A DNA stretch of 64,000 nt from Saccharina japonica. Its lineage: Eukaryota > Sar > Phaeophyceae > Laminariales > Laminariaceae. Positions 1 to 10,796 of this stretch are shown piece by piece; within the stretch, counting starts at the first letter, position 1; every line of letters begins with the position of its first letter. Below the pieces are notes generated by a model. That model had not been told where the DNA came from. It saw only the letters and a list, made by a program, of their open reading frames with translations, and did no database searches. The DNA is taken from the NCBI GenBank assembly GCA_008828725.1, contig MEHQ01001318.1, positions 28,427 to 92,426 of the forward strand, given 5' to 3'. The position numbers and the translations under genes are program-made.

Positions 1-517
1 ATCTTGTGTTATGTCACATACTCACCGCGGAATCGACCACCACGCTTCGTGCGCATGAACCCGACTTCGGCAAACTACTTACTGCCGTAGCAAAACTAAT
101 TCCACACTACTACTGTAATTCCAAGCAGTTTCTTGCTTAAACCATGGGTGCAGCATGCACTCCAAAGTAATATGCGGATACGGAAAACAAAAAACAACAC
201 CAGCAACAAAAGCAACGGCAGAAAAAGACACACTGCTGTGCACAGAGACACCCGCGAGACAGCGTGGCGAGTGAGCCAAACAACACGGAGTGTTTTTTTT
301 GGGGGAGGAGGCGGTTCTCTGTGACGGGGGAAGAGGGTTTAGTGTGGTGTCAGGGGTTCAGGTCCCCGTGCCCTCGCCTGTCTTGTTGTGACTTCGGATT
401 TACAAAAGTACGAGTATAAGTACTGTAAGGTTAGCAGTACGTCTATACTACTGTAGTAGCACGTACAGTAGTATAGTACCAGGTGTGCATTACGGCAACG
501 AGAACGACAACTATTAC

Positions 518-618
518 CGGGGACCATAGTAAATCGGTACAGTACCCACTAAAACCTACCTGGTATATGTTATCATATTTATAGTAATAATATTTGGTCC
601 TATTTACTATGGCCCCCC
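518..618. mobile_element. Small hairpin MITE, family R6, copy 1
   Basis: The left end reads GGGGACCATAGTAAAT and the right end carries its complement, ATTTACTATGGCCCC, so the roughly 100 bp segment folds back on itself. The same arrangement occurs at 30141-30242 and 30501-30620. There is no coding capacity. It looks like a non-autonomous DNA transposon of a small family. Confidence 0.6.
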
Positions 619-1089
619 GCCATACCAAACAACAACTGTTAACACTGCAAACAGTAGTGCACTATACGCTACTATTAATACTACTGCTGGCTAGGCCCAG
701 GCCTTTAAGGCATGCCTGAAATAATGCCTGAATGACCTTTTCTGAAAACAGCGTGCCTGAACGCGATTTTCGTGCCTATCTTGCCTATCTTTTCTCAGGC
801 ACGGCCAGGCATGTCAAAATGACAAAAAAGGCATAAAAAATAACGCCGTTATATTGAAACTCCCAAATTTTAGGGAAAGGGGGTTATTTGTTGTGTTTTT
901 TTTTGCGGTCACGCGGTCACACAGTGCATCAGTGCATGCACAGACGCACAGCGCACAGCCAAGGCATCCCGCACGGCCACAGCTCTGCTAACAGCCAGGG
1001 GTGGTGTCGTCCCAGAGTATCACGATACCACCTTCTGGGTGGCAGGCACCATGTCCGGTAAAGAAGGAAGTACGCACACACCACCAGCA

Positions 1090-1327
1090 NNNNNNNNNNN
1101 NNNNNNNNNNNNNNNNNNNNNNNNNNNNNNNNNNNNNNNNNNNNNNNNNNNNNNNNNNNNNNNNNNNNNNNNNNNNNNNNNNNNNNNNNNNNNNNNNNNN
1201 NNNNNNNNNNNNNNNNNNNNNNNNNNNNNNNNNNNNNNNNNNNNNNNNNNNNNNNNNNNNNNNNNNNNNNNNNNNNNNNNNNNNNNNNNNNNNNNNNNNN
1301 NNNNNNNNNNNNNNNNNNNNNNNNNNN
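1090..1327. other. Assembly gap (N run)
   Basis: A run of 238 undetermined bases. It is followed almost at once by a 26-base poly-C tract (1335-1360), which probably caused the break. Open frames drawn across the gap are artefacts. Confidence 0.98.
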
Positions 1328-1334
1328 ATAATTA

Positions 1335-1365
<31 letters not shown>

Positions 1366-1584
1366 TTACGAACCTGTGCCGTGTATTATTGTTCACAGTA
1401 AATAAAGCTTGTTCAAGTTCAAGCTGTTTTTTTCTTTCTCGAAAACGGAAAGAGTGTAACCGCCGAGCCACGAGCGATACGTGTCTACGGAAATCCCCCT
1501 GGACGAGATATTTCCGTAGACTGCTGTATGTACTGTAGTGCATACAGAGTAGTGGCCGCCTAGCTTGTTCGTTGTGTGCGCCCC

Positions 1585-1761
1585 TGTCGCGAGTTATTAG
1601 GGGATTCCCGAGAGAGCGAACCCCCCTTACGCCTTCCGGGATCCCCAGCATCCTTGCAAGGTACACACATACCCTCACGCCTTGCGGGATACTACCTACG
1701 GTCTTTCCTTGTTGAATCCCACCGTACCTTGCGGGATCAATATCCCCTAAAACTCGCGACA
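1585..1761. mobile_element. MITE with terminal inverted repeats and possible 6 bp target duplication
   Basis: The ends form an imperfect inverted repeat of about 20 bp: TGTCGCGAGTTATTAGGGGA on the left, with its near complement ending CTCGCGACA on the right. The segment is flanked by CGCCCC on both sides (1579-1584 and 1762-1767), as expected of a target-site duplication. The interior is about 135 bp with no frame and contains short repeats around GCGGGAT. Confidence 0.65.
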
Positions 1762-3756
1762 CGCCCCTCTTGTATTATTGTGGAGCGAATCGGCTTGAAC
1801 CCATACATACCGTGTGTTGTTGTATGTGAACACGTACAGTACTGTAGTACGAAGTACAGTAGTACGACACAGCAGTACTGCTGTATGTAGTAGTCGGCTC
1901 ATCGGTTGTGCGAGAAAAAGTACACACGTACACGAAACGGCCGACACAGTAGTTCGTACGTAGCGAAGAAGAGTGCGCGGAGCTTCTGCCGCGTGTGTGT
2001 GTCGTCGTTTTATGTCAGTCGCCCCATGGTCGCCATATAGATTCCAAATTACTTGCCATTATTGTGTCGCCCGTCAACAACATCCGATTTGCCACGACGA
2101 CAAGTAATAGATACCAGTACATACATATCATACGTACGAGTACATAATATCCAGATCTTGAAACGCGCGGCAAGATATCCCATTTTTTTTACTTGATGAA
2201 AATCCCTGCGAGAACTATTAATAACTACAGTTAAGTACCGAACCTTAAAAACTCCGCATTTATTTTTACTTCGCCGCGTGGCTCGCGCTTGCCCGGTCGG
2301 GTATATTCAGGAAGGGGTTCATCTTCGGGAGGAGCGATACGAGTACCTTCTCACAACTGAGCTGGCTAGGAAGCAGCAACAACAGGTGGGTCTGTTTGGT
2401 GGCGCGCTACTGTAATAAGCTGTACGAGTGCAGTTGGTTCATGGACGAGGGCGTCAGGCATTCAATTTTGTACCCCGTTTTCGTTTCCGCGCAATATATA
2501 ACCATGGCTACGTACGTAATTAGAGTGTTTTGTTGCACACATACATGTGCCCCGCGCTCGTTATGATAGCTAACTCCGTGACCCCCCATGACACACAATT
2601 AAAGCCGCGTTCGGTTCCCGAGGAGAAGAGGTCACGGCTACTTGTGCGTTGCTGCAGAAGGAGATGGGCTCGCTGAACGAGTAGCGCGCGCGCCATCGGG
2701 AGTCGAGAAACCTCGACATTCGACATATCATATGAACTGCTGTACGTACGTACGAGTAGTGAACTGCTCTACGAGTAGCCAGAGATCCAGAATGCGGTGG
2801 AATGCGGGGCGGGACAAAACATGGCGTAAGCAGTATACGAAGTACCAGGTACCAGGTACCAGTACAGCAAGCAGTAGTGCTGTACCTGTTGTACTTGTAC
2901 AAGGAGGTAATAACGTACTACAGTAGTAGCACTACCGTATAGCAGTACGTAGAAGTACTACAGTACGTACTGCCTGTACCTTTGCTATTTCAACCAAGTA
3001 TACGTATGATACGTGGCAAGTCCCGAGTCTACGAGTACAGCAAGAAGACCTACCTGCTGCAACATTTTCAGGGAGTACAGTAGTATCTCTATCAATACGA
3101 CGACGGTTATTATGTACCATACAAACTTTCTACTCGAAACCCCCAATTAAAGTGAATTTTGGTTTTGTTTTCAGCCTGACCAGCTCGTAGTTGCCTTGTG
3201 TGCCCGGCCCTTACGTGCGAGCTGCTGTTTTGTTTCAGAAGTGCACGAGATGGTATTGGCCGAAATCTATTGGCAATAATACAACGCGTGTCTATACCCA
3301 GTGTCGTCTCGTCGCGACCCCGGTAGAACCAGGGGAGTCACCGGCCACTACAGCAGTAGTCAATCGCGAGGAAACAAATAAAACGCGCGAACAGTTATCA
3401 CGCATCTTGCAAAAAGCTGAGTATAGACCGATCGGGAGAACTCACAGCTGCCGTGTCCCCCCCCCCCCATAAAGCAGTACTCGTACGTATGATACGTGAC
3501 GACGAACTACGAGTGTACTACAGTACAGTATCCTACAGGTACAGTACTACAGTACTACGAGTACTGATTTTTTTTATTTTCTGTCATATATATTTTTTTA
3601 TTGCTACTACAGTACTCGGTAGTTGATGAGCTGGCCGTTACTGTAGTTTCACGCGATAAGGGAGCGCGGTACAGGCGTATCATAGGCCTACCCACGAGAC
3701 TCTTTGTCCTTTGCGGATATGTACGGTACTACGGTAACGAACTGTAGTACAGTTAC

Positions 3757-3757
3757 T

Positions 3758-3804
<47 letters not shown>
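3757..3804. repeat. (GTA)n microsatellite
   Basis: About 16 uninterrupted copies of the trinucleotide GTA/AGT, seen directly. Confidence 0.95.
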
Positions 3805-4044
3805 CCCCCGCGCCCAAGAGACTGGGGACCAGATTGACCAGCGAACTTATGATACATCAGTCTATCCCTCTCGGCCGCATGTCCGCGAGGACCTTCCTCT
3901 TCTTCTGTGCTGAGTTCCGGATTTGATGATTATGTGGTGGAAAAGCTAAAGTTGTTGAACATACTCATATCGTATCGAATGTTTCTACAGTAGTATGTAA
4001 GACAACCCCTTGCCTGCTTCAGAAACATCTTTATTCCTATCACT

Positions 4045-4260
4045 CAAATACATGGCTTGCCCGCTTCGCCTCGGGGCGTATATACCCAATTATGTGGAGG
4101 GGGGGGGGGGGGGGGGGGGGGGGGGCGTTTACTACGTGGCCGGGACGTCTTTCGCATTTTTGTTCAAACATTGGGCGTTTTCCTCCGGATTATGATCAAT
4201 TTCGCTGAAAATAGGGCCCCGGGGCGTTTACTCCGGGCGGGGCGTTTGCTATTACGTAAT
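4045..4260 (+). repeat. Dispersed GGGGCGTTTACT repeat, copy 1
   Basis: Several GGGGCGTTTACT-type words (one with GGGACGTC) are separated by conserved text, including TCCGGATTATG and TTTCGCTGAAAA. A clear second copy lies at 22420-22610 and shorter pieces at 6100-6160 and 20835-20935. A G homopolymer interrupts this copy. Origin unknown. Confidence 0.6.
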
Positions 4261-4415
4261 ATTAATAGCATTATTACGGGCCATAATACAGCAGTGCATT
4301 ACTTAAATCAATTACAGAAGTAGTGGTGGTCCCGTTATATGCCGATCTACTGTACAGAATAACCAGTGGGTGGCTTGAAGTCTCGCCTTATTATACTGTG
4401 TGTAGTGTAACGAAG

Positions 4416-4729
4416 GATAAGAGCTCTCAAAGACGCACGCACCCTGGTCTCCAATCCACCTGTCCCTAGTCTCTCCCCGCTTCGTAGTTCGTTTCCTTTC
4501 CGTAGATGCTTTCAGGTTGGTCTGCCTCCTTGTCTTTACAGGAGTTCGTTTCCTTTCCGTAGATGCTTTCAGGTTGGTCTGCCTCCTGGTCTTTACAGGA
4601 AGCAGTTGAGACAAGGAGGCAGACCAACCTGAAAGCATCTACGGAAAGGAAACGGACTACGAAGCGGTGAGAGACTAGGGACAGGTGGATTGGAGACCAG
4701 GGTGCGTGCGTCTTTGAGAGCTCTTATCC
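4416..4729. repeat. Long foldback (inverted repeat) with duplicated left arm
   Basis: The right arm (about 4610-4729) is a close reverse complement of the left arm (about 4416-4600). Both include the block around GGTCTCCAATCCACCTGTCC and the block around GGTTGGTCTGCCTCC. The left arm carries the second block twice, about 57 bp apart. A transcript would form a near-perfect hairpin of more than 100 bp. This could be a foldback transposon or a source of small RNA; no coding frame is credible. Confidence 0.75.
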
Positions 4730-4955
4730 CGCAACAGTAGTCGTGCTCGCCTTAAAAATTCTGAATAGCAGGGCACGGGTCACGACCCGACCCGCGGGTC
4801 GGGTCAAGAGGCTTTCAAAGTCTGACGGGTCGGATCGGGCCGGGTCGAGTCAGAAATTCTTCGAAAAATATCGCGGGCCGGGTGGGGTCAAGTCAGAACA
4901 TCTGCAAAATCTCACGGATCGGTTCGGTTAACACTCGACCTTTAAAAAACCGCAC

Positions 4956-5005
4956 GGGTCGGGTCGGGTCGGGTCGGGTCGGGTCGGGTCGGGTCGGGTC
5001 GGGTC
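4956..5005 (+). repeat. (GGGTC)10 pentanucleotide array
   Basis: Ten perfect GGGTC units, surrounded from about 4770 to 5090 by many degenerate GGGTC/GACCC words. This suggests an older, decayed and partly inverted array around a young expanded core. Confidence 0.9.
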
Positions 5006-5278
5006 AATGGGTGTTTAAAATATCAAGAGTCGGTTTGGCTCATGACCCACCGTGAGACACGGGTCATATCGCGGGTCGGGCCACCTTGACCCCCGAGGTT
5101 TTTCTGCTGACCCACAGCAGTGTGCCCAAGTGTATCTAGAGTGTTTCGTGTACCTAGACTGTACGCGTGTACCTGGTTTTTGGCTCCAAAGTGACGAGGT
5201 GCCCCTAGAGTTTGGCGACTTCCCTAAACTTATTTATTTGTATATGCACCCGTCCGCCACCCTCTGTTTTGACTGTAG

Positions 5279-5377
5279 ATACGCACACGGCACAATGTCT
5301 GGAGGGGAGATTGCGACAGCCATTACATCAGCTTGTACGTGCAGCGTCGACGGAGTGTCCGGCGAGGTCGATACGAG
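5279..5377 (+). CDS. Copy A exon E2: short cysteine-rich segment
   Basis: This exon encodes the family signature ACTCSVDGVSG followed by acidic residues and DTR. It is preceded by a pyrimidine-rich acceptor (TTTTGACTGTAG) and followed by the donor GTATTT. Both ends read as phase 2, as in copies B and C. Copy A has a serine before ACTC where the others have alanine. The four copies at 5.3, 31.2, 43.0 and 58.8 kb keep the CTCSVDG core, which supports translation of this frame. Function is unknown; it probably belongs to the extracellular part. The exon could extend upstream if the proposed acceptor is not used. Confidence 0.6.
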
Positions 5378-5502
5378 GTATTTCAACTTGGGTCGGTTGT
5401 GTCGCATTAAGGTAGTTCGACAAGCTTGATCGACCTCCACACTTGATCCCCCTGCCATGTATGATATAATAATACCAGGTACGTTTGCCTTTCCTTCCCA
5501 CC

Positions 5503-5534
5503 ATCCCTCCCTCCCTCCCTCCCTCCCTCCCTCA
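5503..5534 (+). repeat. (CCCT)n microsatellite
   Basis: A tract of CCCT units, seen directly, inside the first long intron of copy A. Confidence 0.9.
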
Positions 5535-5999
5535 TAGCGGAGTAGGTACGTACAGGTATGGTATGGCTTTGATTATTATGTACAGTAGTACGCATGCTAT
5601 GTACGTACTTAAAGCAGGGGGGATATTAGCTGGGTAGATGCGTTAAGCACGTTTTCATAGCAGTGACCTTGTTCCTTGCGGCCCAAGCATGAGGTAACTA
5701 CAACAAGTTTTTGACATGCTGCCTGTCTGGTGACTGCGTACGAATCTTGGTGAATGTTTATATGCCTTTTTCGTTTCCGTACACTGACGACTTAATGGGG
5801 GGTCAATATGCTGTACCTGAGTCAGTGTTACTCGGCGAGCAGATGGTGCGCTTCGGAGCTTGTCATGCACGGGTTCCGTTCCAGGCATGCGTTAATGTTC
5901 CGTGTTGTGTGGAAAACAGCTCACCGGTTTTCGATGATATCAGCAGCTTGTGGCGGGAGGGGGGGGTTATGTCACCCCGGTAGTAAGTTGGTATACGCT

Positions 6000-8400
6000 C
6001 GTACATAGTTACTGTAACCCTGAAACCAAAACAAGGATAGCTTACATTTTCGTATGAAGGGGGGTGGTAGTGACATTATAATGGCAATGTCCCGAGGCTA
6101 GGCTAGGCACGGGGTGTTCAAACAAAGTAGGGCGTTTCCTGGAAAATTGCTGAGGTGATGCATGAAGGATTTTGAAAATGGAGGATTTTGATTCGGTTTC
6201 TGGAAGTTTTTTGCGTCTCTGGAGTTAGGATTCAGGTTGGGGTTCTGGGGTTTCTGGGGTTTCTAAAGTTAAGATTTGGTTGCGGTGGTTGATTGGCGTT
6301 TTTCGGGGGTTGGTAATTCTCTCTGTGCTTTCTGGTTATAATGAAGTGGATACTACAGTACTACTGTGCAGATATACTACATCGTCCAAGGTGGTAGCAT
6401 TCGGACGAAGTCCATGACTCAGTAATAATAGAGGGAATTGGACTTGCCACTACTCTTGGAGCGGTTCCAATTCATCTCTGAACGGTGTCCCCATACGTGT
6501 ACGTATAGCTCATCTCTTTTCCCATTTATGTTTTATTACCCTCATATCGCCAGAAAAAACATTTGACGTTGTTCATCAGTGCTATGTTGCTTCCGTTGTC
6601 GCCACTTTCTGGGCTGATATTCGCTGAGAAGGACCCCTCGAGACCAAACGATCGGAAGCCGACCGAATATTAACACCACGCAGCCCTGTCTTTGTTTTCC
6701 CTGACCCGGTACTCTGACTGTGTCCTCGCCCCCTTTTGCCAAGGACATGGAATCGAGGAGATAGAACTTGTGACGGGGGGGGCGGGGGGGGTGTACCCAT
6801 TTCGTGCACGGCCGTAGTCGTATGACCATAGACCCTCGCATCTCTACAATGCCGGGACGGAGCACGTTGGGTTTTCACCCACCAGGCAGACATTGGTTGC
6901 ACCAAGCGAGAAGCGCCGTGAGGAGTTGGGCGAGTCGCATGAAGGGTGAGCTGCGGCCTACCAAGAACCGCGCGTGAGGCGGACTTGCATATGGACGACA
7001 GCCTCCAATGAGTTGATTTGATTTCCGGTGTGGCCATTTCCAGAGACAGCAGGTACTATGTATCTGCCTCGTGGGTGCCTTACCATGAACACTACGTCAT
7101 ACGATCAATCCTCTTGTGCGGAGGAAATGTTCTCCACCCCGCACAAACAATCTATAACTCGATCACCAGCTATGACCGACCGCCAAAAACAAAGAAAAGC
7201 TGCACCTGGTTGTCTAGCCCCTGTAGTGAGCGGCATGGTTTAGCCAACCGACGCCAACCCAACCTATGAATACACCTATGTTAGTTATTAGACTCATCGG
7301 ACCATCCTTCGGTCTGCGGATCTCTCCCGCCTCTGACCGCCTTTCCGCGCGGATTCGTCGCTGAGGCGTGGCCCCGCCTCGCCTGCGACTGCCGGCTACG
7401 CGGATCCGCCCGCTCACCGCCGTAGCGCCTGCGCGAGACCTTGACGTTCATATCTACGGCGAGATCTACCAAGAATCGTGCCCTGTGAGGGTTTTGGCGC
7501 TTTGTCTACCGACAAGGCTTATGTCTTCGCGTGTTTTTTTTTCACGTACGTGTTACCTGACCTCCGACCCGTGGGAGAAATCGGCTTCGCGGCCGCGGTC
7601 AACATTGTGGAGGCCTGCGCGGGAGGCTGTGTGCTCAGGTCTGGGAGAGGACAGGAACGCCCCGAGACCACATGCCACCCAGGCTTCGTTGAGAACTGTC
7701 GTTTATAAAAACCTAAACAATTCCAGAATTTCTGCCGATGAGAGAAGGATGAGAGATATGAGGGAGAGAGAGCTTGGCGCTAACAGAGCTAAACTTGTGT
7801 AGTCTACAGCAGCACGTGCGATACGCGCATAGTCTACAGCAGCACCTATGATGGAGCCACGCATGTACTGTCAACGTTGCTAAGGAGTTACGTACCCGTA
7901 TGATATTTACAACAGCAGCTGTGGTCGTAACTTTCTGTGGGTTGTCGAATCACAGTTTGACCGCCTCCTGGCATTCTTACGCCGCACTCGGAGAATCGGC
8001 AAGTAGTTGCAGCAATATCCCGCCTTTTCAATCTCCCACATCTCGTCTGGGTGACGAGCGCACGAGCACCCCCCCAACCCCCCCCCCCCCCCCCCCCCAC
8101 ATTCACACCCGCCTAGCACCTTCTCGCACCACCATAAACCACCTGCTAGCGGCTAGCGGCCGTACCTGATTAATTTTAGCATAAGCTTTCGAGGGATTTT
8201 GTTCGGATTTCAGGTCATTCTGTCCGTGGGCGGTAAGGAAATCTGAGCACTCAACTCTTGACATCAAGTCTGACAGCACTCGACTCTTGACATCAAGACT
8301 GACTTCCAATTTTCGCCGCAACGCTACTACTAACATGCTGGGCATCACGCAAGTCTGCGACCGCCGGCCGTCCAGGCCGCCGGCGAAGCCCCCTCGTATA
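6000..8400. other. Intron-like DNA of copy A without a supported gene
   Basis: Lies between E2 and the E3 homologue. It contains a decayed GGGGTGTT/GGGCGTTT piece (6100-6160), a G-run (6775-6790), two short tandem duplications (about 7801-7850, sharing TAGTCTACAGCAGCAC, and about 8247-8303, sharing ACTCTTGACATCAAG) and a C-run at 8080-8098. Open frames of 100-150 codons at 6.6-7.8 kb resemble nothing I recognise and have no paralogue elsewhere in the window. Confidence 0.5.
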
Positions 8401-8456
8401 CATACTAGGGGTGGTGTTGGGGGGAAAGCTTAATGATTCGCCTGAGGCATGCACGC

Positions 8457-8537
8457 TGGTTGCTGCCCTGCGTCAACTTTCACCGAATGAAGGGTTGATG
8501 CAAGTTCAGACACAAAACGCTCATGAGCCCCCGGCCT
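8457..8537 (+). pseudogene. Copy A, degenerate cassette exon E3
   Basis: This aligns without gaps to the E3 exon of copy C (43419-43499), starting at GCCP and ending just before a GTACGT-type donor. The frame that is open in copy C has two TGA stops here, and the AG acceptor seen in C is absent. The cysteines of the middle part are lost. The shared start, end and length show common origin. I read it as a dead exon, which need not kill the gene because E3 is phase 2-2. A different frame is open here, but copies A and C do not keep the same protein in it. Confidence 0.45.
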
Positions 8538-8733
8538 GTACGTGGCCGACTAACGAAGGAATGAGCATTTCGCCGACCGCTAGAACAATACGGCCGGGCA
8601 CAGCAAGCAACTACAGGGATACTGAAGTATACCTGGTATGCTAGCTCCAGATATCGAGGCCAGCTATATATGCTCTTTTTATTCTGTATGCACACGTCTC
8701 GTGGACGATCTCATACCGGACTGCACGGTCTTG

Positions 8734-8822
8734 ATACCTGTGCCGCCAGCCCCATGCGACTCGATTGACGCCTCATCGATGAAATTCCAATGCTGCTGCT
8801 GTGGGCTGAGCAAGTTGAGAAG
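8734..8822 (+). other. Copy A exon-like conserved segment (E4-like)
   Basis: One frame reads VPPAPCDSIDASSMKFQCCC, which parallels VPSIACCDPINAS.LK..C.C in copy C (about 43772-43856). A GTACGG donor-like site follows. The reading phase at the 3' end differs between copies, and copy B has a frameshift in the matching place. It may be an alternative exon or a conserved intronic block; I cannot decide. Confidence 0.3.
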
Positions 8823-9125
8823 GTACGGGAACAGCCGAAAGGCGCTGAGTGAAAGTCCGAATTTTGGAGGGCATGCGGCTGTGTAGGGATACCAGGCCGA
8901 ACAATAGCTACTCTAACGTACCAAGGGTAGAAGACGCGATACTGAGCGCAACACATAGGAAACAGGCGGCATAAAGGCTCCCCCAAGGGCCGTGTTTAGC
9001 CTGGGTTCGTTCTGCCAATTACAATGCCGCTGAGCCGGTGATGACCCAAACTTACGTAGTGTTTTACACGGTACGATTGTGCCCGGGTGCCTTATTCTTC
9101 GGTCTCCTTGTTCCTTGCCATGCAG

Positions 9126-9219
9126 GTACAGGGGCTACTCCTTCACAGGGTGCGGCGCGCACATCGGGTACAACTTCAATGCTTCCTGGGGGGCAGGTTA
9201 CGACACAACCTGGTGCTAC
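9126..9219 (+). CDS. Copy A exon E5: YxGYSFTGCGAHxGY module
   Basis: A 94 nt exon encoding YRGYSFTGCGAHIGY and, after a variable middle, GAGYDTTWCY. It is bounded by the acceptor CAG and the donor GTGAGT, entering in phase 2 and leaving in phase 0. All four paralogues have an exon of exactly this length and frame. Glycine, aromatic and cysteine positions are kept while the middle varies, the pattern expected of an extracellular fold. Its join to E6 gives Y|VTSP. I know of no named domain that it matches. Confidence 0.7.
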
Positions 9220-9833
9220 GTGAGTGTCTTCGCTTGGTTGGTAGCGTAGAGAAGGCTTCTCCGCTGTGTATTGCGTAGGACCGTCCAGCAGGTGGCGAAC
9301 AGCGGAAACAACTCATGTGCCACCTCGACGAGACCGCTTTTCCCGCTGGCGCTGGTAACGCGCTCTCACAGGCTTCGTTATCCACGAAGATATCCGGGTT
9401 GTGCCTTAGATTGCACATTGACTGTGTCGGCTATTGTGCACTTCGGGGTTGTCTCTTGTGGGGTTGTTGTAGGCTCTGTGGCACGACCCGCTAGGCAACA
9501 TAGATGCTTGGCGATTCAGTGTAGTGGGCAGTGCTATGTGGCCAAAATATAGTATTCGCGCTGGGGTTTGATTCCAATCTGGCAGGCGCTAGCCTTAATT
9601 TCTGGGACGAACCCCTTGCCATGTACTGCTCTGGCCGAGATAACAATCCTTGACGACGTCGACGTGAATTGAACTCCCGCATGTCATGCTCAGACGCGGG
9701 TTCAATTGCCGCCGGTATCGTCCCTTTTTCGGCTGTGTAACAAGGCTCGAAGATTATGGATATGTTTCAAGAGTGTTACAGTAGTACATCGCGAGGAGTC
9801 AATCCCGGAGATCACTGCTTGCCTGCGGTATTT

Positions 9834-10008
9834 TGATCGAACCCCAAGATTGTATACGGTGTATATTGCTGGTTTTATCGCACGTGTGGCTCTGCACGCT
9901 AGTGGGTGTAGTGCTTTACAACCAAAATCGGTTTGAGGCGCGATGACCAAAACGGTAGTCCACATATCAGGGCGCTCTTACCCCTTACACCACGGCCACA
10001 CGCACGCC
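9834..10008 (-). other. Possible tRNA-derived SINE-like relic
   Basis: On the minus strand a D-arm-like stretch (TGGTGTAAGGGGTAAGAGCG) is followed about 150 bp later by a B-box-like GGGGTTCGATCA. The spacing is too long for an ordinary tRNA. The layout resembles the clearer element at 39340-39485. Weak evidence only. Confidence 0.2.
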
Positions 10009-10796
10009 ACACCGTTTCCTAGCAGTGTTCCCCCTGGCCCAAAAACATTGGTGCAGTTCCAATGGAGATACTACAGAAGCGCCGACTCAGTTCCATCTTC
10101 TCGAGCACGCCTTCGACCTCTCAGGCCCCCTCTCTCCCTGGTAAATGGCAGGAACCACGAAGAAAACAAGCAAGTGTCGTCGAAAGAGAGAGCGCTTCCC
10201 AATTATTTTCGGGCAGTGTCAGCGCGAAGGCCCTCGTCGCTGTTAATACTTGTTTGATACATTGCACTGCGGGGCCGATTGCACGCAAACCAACACCATG
10301 TCACTGCTGTTGTAGAGACGGAATGTAACTACGCCCGCTTGCCTCTGCGAGGTTTCCCAGCTCTGCTCAGTAACCTTTACAACATCACAAAATAAGTATC
10401 AAGGAGTAGAGTATGAACTTCGAGGAACATTTCATACGTGGGGTTTTGTATTATTGTCGATCGGTTTTTCAATCTACAGAACGCCGCATTTTCTCGGGAC
10501 CAAGTTCCTAAGGGCAGAGGTGGGATCGGGCCCCGGTTCAGATTAAGGTCAGGGTTGGAGTACCTAGTACCGATACATGCTCGTACCAGGTTTTGGTTTT
10601 GGGCAGTTATTATAAACTTTCCTATCAAAATACTGCTGTAGAACCACACTCGGGTCACACCACATTCCGGGAATAGCGTGGTTTACTCTAGATACTATTT
10701 CAGCGGCGTAGCAAAGGTGGTTTATTCTGGTGAGTTCGCCAGTTCATCATGTTCGGACGTTTCGTTCTTCCTCCTCCGCCACACGTCCCTTATCAG

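Larger units (their letters stand above)
1800..4400. other. Non-coding stretch rich in simple repeats
   Basis: No coding region is supported here. The stretch holds many short palindromic words (TACAGTA, CTACTGTAGTA, TACCAGGTACC), a C-run near 3461, a (GTA)n tract at about 3757-3804, and a G-run at about 4098-4126 inside a dispersed GGGGCGTTTACT repeat (4045-4260). Short open frames are not conserved and are treated as chance. Confidence 0.6.

Noticed and set aside
929-1762. A 277-codon minus-strand frame
   Set aside because: It spans the N gap and a poly-C run; the apparent length is an artefact.
5500-5540. CRISPR-like direct repeats
   Set aside because: Repeats in this window are microsatellites, MITEs or palindrome clouds; there are no regular repeat-spacer units and the genome is eukaryotic.
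9660-9710. Inverted GGTTCAATTGCC/GGAGTTCAATTC words resembling tRNA T arms
   Set aside because: They form a short palindrome with no other tRNA features.
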